A DNA stretch of 64,000 nt, taken from positions 325,280-389,279 of the forward strand of contig KB292507.1 in NCBI GenBank assembly GCA_000328365.1, in the 5' to 3' direction. Source of the DNA: Capitella teleta. Its lineage: Eukaryota > Annelida > Polychaeta > Capitellidae. Of this stretch, positions 58,275-64,000 are shown in pieces; position 1 is the first letter of the stretch; the number at the start of each line of letters is the position of its first letter. Both the position numbers and the translations under genes were made by a program. The notes beneath the pieces are model-generated. The model made no database searches, was not told where the DNA came from, and saw nothing but the letters and a program-made list of their open reading frames with translations.

Positions 58275-59967
58275 TACTTACTATCTGAGCTATCTGAGGA
58301 AGTAGATTCAATTCAGTTTGTTTCATTAAAATTAATTTTTTGATTTATACCATACTGTATGTATGCACATACATATACTAGGGTTGTCTCAAAATATATC
58401 GGACTGACGAAGGATGCGCAATGCGCAGTATGCATGCGTACTTATGTTAATGTAAAGCATTCCCTCATGAGTGGATCAATGGTTGCTAGCTGCATGTATA
58501 TTTCTGATAGGTCTATTTACCTAGTATTAATCCTACCTTTTTGATTGATTGTACTATACTATGTATAACAGCACTGCCGAACCCTAAAACAATTTTTATT
58601 GGCTTTTCATGCCATTTGCTTCATAACACTGCTTGTCTACATGCATTGCTTTTGTTGGTCTGAAAAATTAGTGAAATTTTATTATTTTATTTTCAATTAG
58701 TTAAGCTATTGATTTCTTCTTTACTCCACATTTTAAACCTCTCGTTTTTAGAAGGAACTGTGTCTTGGAAATGAAAATGGCAAATGTTGTACCATTGTTC
58801 AAGAAAGGTTTCCGAAAGAAATTTGTAACTACACACCCATTTCTCTCTTGTCTGTGTCCTAAAAAAATATGGAGAAACTACTAGTTGTATTGTTTTACCG
58901 CAGATTGTTAAAAATATCTTATCAAGTTCATGTCACCAATTAACAAAGAAGCTCTGTCAAGAATGGGAACACAATTTTAATATCGCTCCCAAAGAACACC
59001 AAAAAAATACAAGCAAACGTTTTAGGTAATATAAGAAGAAGGGAGCGGAGATTATAGTGACCACGGGATAGATAATAGATTGTCGGCAAGAAAGGAAGAG
59101 GAAGGCCTCGGCTCGGGGTGCTGGGAGCAATGGCCGTGTGGGTGGGATCTCACCCCCTTGTAATTCTTAGAGCTGTATAGGAAACAGATCACTATGGAGG
59201 ACTACGATCGCCACCGCCTTACGGCAGGGCACCTAGGTATCAATAATAAATAATTTGTAGAATGAAATACTATAGACCCAATTAACACGCAATTAATGCA
59301 TACATTCGCTTTGTTTTTATTTGCTTAATTGTTAATTGGTTGTCCACGGATTTAGGGTCACACTATCTGAATCAAATTAGATCGTTAATTAATTAGAATA
59401 AAATTTTCAGGTGGTCACGCTCTTACAGAATAGCTCCCTCAACAAGTCAATACTTCATAATAATTATAATTGTATGCACGTTAGCTGACATACTACAGCG
59501 AGCCCAATGGGTCTCGCCCGAGAATTTGTGCTATGTATGCACGTATACTAATGCACTATAATCTATAGTAGGTCGGTAGCGCAGTTAAATAACTCAGAAA
59601 CCCTACAGGACTTAAAGAGCTATCGTGTGTTGGGGGAATTCACTCGTCCAAAATCAGGGCTGAAATCTCAAGAATCTATTGATTTGCTGAACAAGATTTT
59701 ATTAAAACTCGAGCCAATGTGTAGCGCCCAGTTAGCTCGGCGGACTGCCGTCGTCTGCTGGTTATAGGCAATGAACTGGAGCATGCGGGATTACGTTTTC
59801 ATAACGATCGAACATAACGTAATCACATGAAACCGAAATAAGCGTTTTTCCGAAACTTTCGCTTCGGCAAGGAACTTCCGGCTTGCAAGTGACTGGTTTC
59901 GAAATCGCCGTTCAGTTTAATATTTATTTTTCATTGAAAACAAGACCACTCTCAACAGCGACCAACG

Positions 59968-62900
59968 ATGGCGGACGATTGGGCGGCGGCAGTTGATGCC
60001 CAAGAGAGTAATAAATTGACCGAAGATGTGAGTAGATAATTATGGTGTGTGAGGGGGGCACCCCCCCTCACTATGACCAGCTCCCCAAGCCGTAGCGTAG
60101 TGCACACTACGCTACTGCATGAACACGTCTATGTAACGGCTACTATATTCTAGAGCAATATCATTTATATCACACAGACTCCTCCTACAATGTAAGAATG
60201 TTTTTAGCAGCTAAATGTATTTAGAAATTGAAAAATAACCACCACTTGAGCTGTTACACTAGAAAATGAATAGTAATTAATATAAATACAAAGATTGTGG
60301 AAGTTTGAGCAAACAACTTCTCCACTATTGTTGTTTTCCCGTGGAAATCGCGAGATAACGCGTGATCTTCAAGTCTCGTAAGATATGTTTTGACAGCTAT
60401 CATCGATCCCATTTATGAGTGCCAGCTCGAACTTTATTTTTTTTTGCTTGCACCTTTTTTGCTCGCACCTGAACACGTGAAAGGTATTGGAGCAGCAAAC
60501 ATTTTCCTCGATGTATGATCATTCAATTGTACAGACTGACTCCAGATAAGAGCTGTCACATTTTGTAAGCAAAAAGCGCACGTGCTTATGTTGACATTCC
60601 AGTCTCGTGCGCCAGATGCATTCTGGGTTATTTCCATTCACAACAACATGGCGCGATGTTGTTGATTCTCAAACATTATTATTAAAACGCTGTGAAACAT
60701 TGTTCAACAGGAAGCAACATGTACAAAAGTTGACTTTTTTATTGAGTGAAGGATTCAAAGAATTTCACCAGCTAGTATAAATAGTGATTTTTGGATCACA
60801 AAGAATCCTACAGCTTCACAAAAATTCACAATTCACTGTCGCAGTGGGAGTTGGTGGCGAGACGCGTTAGCGGTGTAGGAACTGCATGTTCTGAGTTAAA
60901 TCTGTGCAAGGATCACGTTCTCTTACATGACTGCTAATTGGTTTAATGTTCATCTATAGAGATCGTTTGAAGCAGCCTCATAAAGTCTCAAGTCTTAGTT
61001 TATACATTTCCAAAGCACGGTTGCTTATAAGGAGTTTTTGACTCGTGAAATCGACAAGCAGCGAGCGGTTTGTGTATAACATGCCTTTTATCATTTTTCC
61101 TGAATGAGTCGAAACAACTTGTTCAAAACTGGGATTGCTGGCACTGCCTGTAACAGATAAAGTGAGATGTCAGCAGAGAGCTTGCTGCTATAAATACCTT
61201 GGCGCTAGTAGGCATGTACATAAATTAATCAATTTCTGGTTTGAAAAAAGTCGGATGCGCGTTTAATTAGGAATGTGCTTATAACCAAGACAATACAGTA
61301 ATTCTATGAAGTGATAGTATCACAACATTTTGTGAAGTTATATGCGAGAATGACTAATTTTACGTGTGCGATTTTTTCATGAGAACCGCCCATTTCGTTC
61401 ATGTGCCTTGCGCTTCATCTGCTTCAATGCTATCTACAATTTATGAACCAAAAGAGACTCTTTTTAGTGTTATGGATTGAAATGAAGTGAACTTTCAGTC
61501 TCTTTTGTGCCTTTTCTTGCTCCATCTCATCAAATGCTTCCAAATATTTTGGATATACTCCATCACTTTACTCACTGCCAGAAGCTAATGTGATGTGCAT
61601 TCCTTTCAGATAGCCAACCTGAATGTCAAACCCAGTGAAGGGGCAAACGCAGGTCCAGAGAAACCTCAAGCCGAATCTTCAGGGGCTACAGCAGCAGCAG
61701 CAGCAGCGGAAGGAGGGGAAGGAGGGGAAGGTTTATTAAAGCACCATCAGAGTGAGTGAATGCACCATGTTCTAATTTCAGATCCTGATTTAGCTGACAA
61801 CAGTCTACTCAACAAGATGCTTCGATCAGAACTTGTTAACTGCACATCAGATCTTGAAGTTTTGCGGAAGGACCCCAATTCACCGCTGTATTCAGTCAAA
61901 TCTTTTGAAGCTTTGAGCCTGTGAGTTGGTTTAAATTTGCTTGTTGCATTTCTTCATGTTTGCTATTTTATTTTCCTCCAGCAAACCAGAAATTCTGAAG
62001 GGTGTTTATGGAATGGGTTTCAACGCTCCGTCAAAGATCCAAGAGACCGCTCTGCCTTCATTGCTGGCCGAACCGTGCGTTTGATTGACATTCTTAGATC
62101 CTTGGCTCATTGTAATTTCTCGTGTTTTCAGCCCACAGAACATGATTGCGCAGTCTCAGAGCGGTACAGGTAAAACTGCTGCTTTCGTTCTCACCATGCT
62201 CAGCCGAGTTGATACCTCGTTAAACTACCCTCAGGTATTTCACGCACAACATATCTGTAACTGATATTGATATAATTACTCTTCCATCATGTGTAGTGCT
62301 TGTGTCTGGCACCAACTTATGAGCTTGCCCTCCAAATTGGACACGTTGTAGAACAGATGTCAAAGTACATGACATCTTTGCGAATGGTGTATGCCGTGAG
62401 GGGTGGAATGAGAGGTGAGTTAGCTCATAATTTCTATTCAGGTCTTTGTAATCTTGTGTTACTGCAGTTACGAGAGGCCAGCTAATTGACCCCCACATTG
62501 TCATCGGAACTCCAGGAACAGTTCTCGACTGGTCGACTAAGTTCAAAGTGTTTGATTTGAAGAAAATCCGTGTGTTCGTTCTGGATGAGGCTGACGTCAT
62601 GATCGCCACCCAGGGCCACCAAGATCAGTCCATTCGAGTGCAGAGGTGAACTGCTGATGCACTGCGTTCATTTTCCATTCACTTTTCTATACTTCAGGGG
62701 ATTATCCAAAGACTGCCAAATGCTTCTATTCTCTGCCACATATGACTCTCAAGTCATGAAGTTTGCCCAGGCTGTCGTTCCTGACCCAATTGTTATTCGG
62801 CTGAGGCGGGAAGAAGAGAGTTTAAAAAACATCAAACAGTTTTTTATACGTTGCTCCAGTCTGCAGGAAAAATTCCACGCTTTGTCAAACATTTACGGCG

Positions 62901-63538
62901 CAATCTCGATCGGGCAGTCAATGATCTTCTGCCACGTACGTTGATTATTCTCTCTTGCTTCTTCTTCACAAACTTGTTTCTTTACTAACTTTTTTTTTGT
63001 AGACTCGCAAGGCCGCTAGCTGGCTTGCCGAGCAGATGACCCGGCAAGGTCATGCTGTGGGCATGCTTAGCGGAGAATTGGCAGTCGAGCAAAGAGCAGC
63101 TGTGATTGAACGCTTCCGTTCAGCCAAAGAAAAAGTCCTCATCACCACAAACGTCTCAGCCAGAGGTGTGTGTTTCATTATCAGCAATGCCAGCTTTAAC
63201 GTTTATTTGACAGGCATTGATGTTGAGCAAGTAACAGTTGTCGTGAACTTTGACCTCCCAGTCAATATGAAAGGAGAGGCTGACTGTGAGACATACCTGC
63301 ATCGAATTGGACGTACAGGACGCTTTGGCAAGCGTGGTCTGGCCATCAACATGGTCGATGGCTCTCGATCCATGGCCATCATGCAGGTTATTGAGAGACA
63401 TTTTGGTGCGTACATTTCATTACCAAACTGAAATTTAAATTTATTCAATTTTTCTTTCCTCTCTCTATAGAGAGAACCATTCAGAAGTTGGACCCTGATG
63501 ATATAGACCAAGTGGAGGCCCTGGAGGAGGACTCTTAG
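59968..63538 (+). CDS. DDX19: DDX19/Dbp5-like DEAD-box RNA helicase, intact copy
   Basis: Eleven exons: 59968-60027, 61610-61751, 61782-61920, 61982-62074, 62132-62234, 62297-62414, 62468-62645, 62698-62935, 63003-63165, 63214-63405, 63471-63538 (TAG); 497 aa (human DDX19B 479), all phases close. N-terminal [16 protein letters not shown], a poly-Ala/Gly-Glu patch, then [20 protein letters not shown] and [14 protein letters not shown]-motif region [10 protein letters not shown], Walker [73 protein letters not shown] and [11 protein letters not shown]. The wording is that of DDX19/DDX25/Dbp5, an ATP-dependent helicase acting on the cytoplasmic face of nuclear pores in mRNA export. The first intron is 1.58 kb, the rest 30-75 bp. 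AATAAA at 63654-63659. Confidence 0.95.
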
Positions 63539-64000
63539 CTCAGCACAGATTTTATCAATTTTAATAGCCCTGGCCGATATTATTTTTAAGTACCTTCCAT
63601 GATTTAACATTTCCTCTCATTATTACATTTTTGACAAGACAAGTTGTTCACTCAATAAATGTTTTTCTGACCCCACACGCATCTCCTCTTATCTATTATT
63701 TTTCGATGTCTAGAGTAACATGGATTGATAACATTGTATTAACACATTAAGGTACATAACTCAACATAAGATGTATAACTTAACACTTTGTTATCAATTC
63801 ATACACAGAAACCTTTTTTGATCGTCAAAGGAACGAGATGTTATCAACTTCAAATGCTTTATTACCAGAATTATTCATTGGAAATATAAATACAAGAATG
63901 TTGGGTAACATTTTGTCAGCTATGTCACAATTTCAATAAATTTATCATGAATTGCTCAAGTTTTATGTCAACCATATTATTGTTGTTTATATATAATAAA
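63539..64000. other. 3' flank of the intact helicase gene
   Basis: 3'UTR with AATAAA at 63654-63659, then AT-rich DNA in which AAC/TTAACAC words recur (63718-63800). No gene recognised up to the window edge. Confidence 0.5.

Larger units (their letters stand above)
55081..59967. other. Repeat-filled interval between the two DDX19-like copies
   Basis: It contains the 3'UTR of the upstream copy (AATAAA 55323-55328), a LINE endonuclease fragment, a tandem 300-bp repeat, a CGG/GAT-rich cluster and a pogo-like transposon. From 58275 to 59967 no gene is seen; 59040-59250 has a GC-richer stretch that looks like another repeat's 3' end but is not identified. The last 100 bp lead into the first exon of the intact helicase. 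Confidence 0.5.

Noticed and set aside
1-64000. CRISPR arrays, bacterial operons or ribosomal RNA
   Set aside because: No regularly spaced repeats with unique spacers, no Shine-Dalgarno-led gene chains and no rRNA signature; all supported genes are eukaryotic and mostly spliced.

Overview
The window looks like genomic DNA from an animal, most likely a marine invertebrate. A sponge or another early-branching or deuterostome invertebrate is my guess, not a proof. The reasons are metazoan-type intron/exon genes with many short introns (about 45-120 bp, GT..AG), orthologues of human single-copy genes, and a set of extracellular-domain genes typical of animals (F5/8C-like lectin, C1q, PAN/apple, C-type lectin). 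Intergenic DNA is AT-rich and full of LINE, SINE and DNA-transposon debris. All gene models were spliced by hand; exon lengths and phases close in frame except where I say a gene is broken.

Layout: 356-8308 holds two tandem paralogues of a secreted protein with two discoidin/F-type-lectin-like domains. The first is 5'-truncated by the window and carries a LINE in its first visible intron. 10518-12015 has a small two-pass membrane protein (minus) and the first exon of a secreted peptide gene (plus). 14288-16696 has a frameshifted C1q-like copy followed by a C1q-domain gene. 17330-21721 (minus) is the meiotic recombinase DMC1, 12 exons. 23818-26783 is a TMEM241-like nucleotide-sugar transporter, 15 exons. 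28758-34670 is GTF2H2, the TFIIH p44 subunit, 14 exons, with two pogo-like transposons in its penultimate intron. It converges tail-to-tail, 81 bp apart, on an intronless type II membrane glycosyltransferase-like gene (34752-35843, minus).

37950-40601 is an intronless secreted subtilase with two propeptide-like segments and two complete S8 catalytic domains. 41165-42698 is an intronless iduronate-2-sulfatase-like gene with one in-frame stop and one frameshift. 44402-46517 encodes a secreted protein with three PAN-like modules and a C-type lectin domain. 53179-63538 holds two DDX19/Dbp5 RNA-helicase paralogues. The downstream one is intact. The upstream one has a 4-nt frameshifting insertion, yet its middle is nearly identical to the intact copy, introns included, which points to recent gene conversion.

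The housekeeping genes (DMC1, TMEM241, GTF2H2, DDX19) share no evident pathway. The extracellular genes form a loose cluster of recognition, glycan and protease functions, but nothing here shows that they act together. Between genes I see three LINE 3' ends, two LINE internal fragments (RT, endonuclease), three tRNA-derived SINE heads, three pogo-like elements, one hAT-like element, one long-TIR MITE and several foldback repeats.
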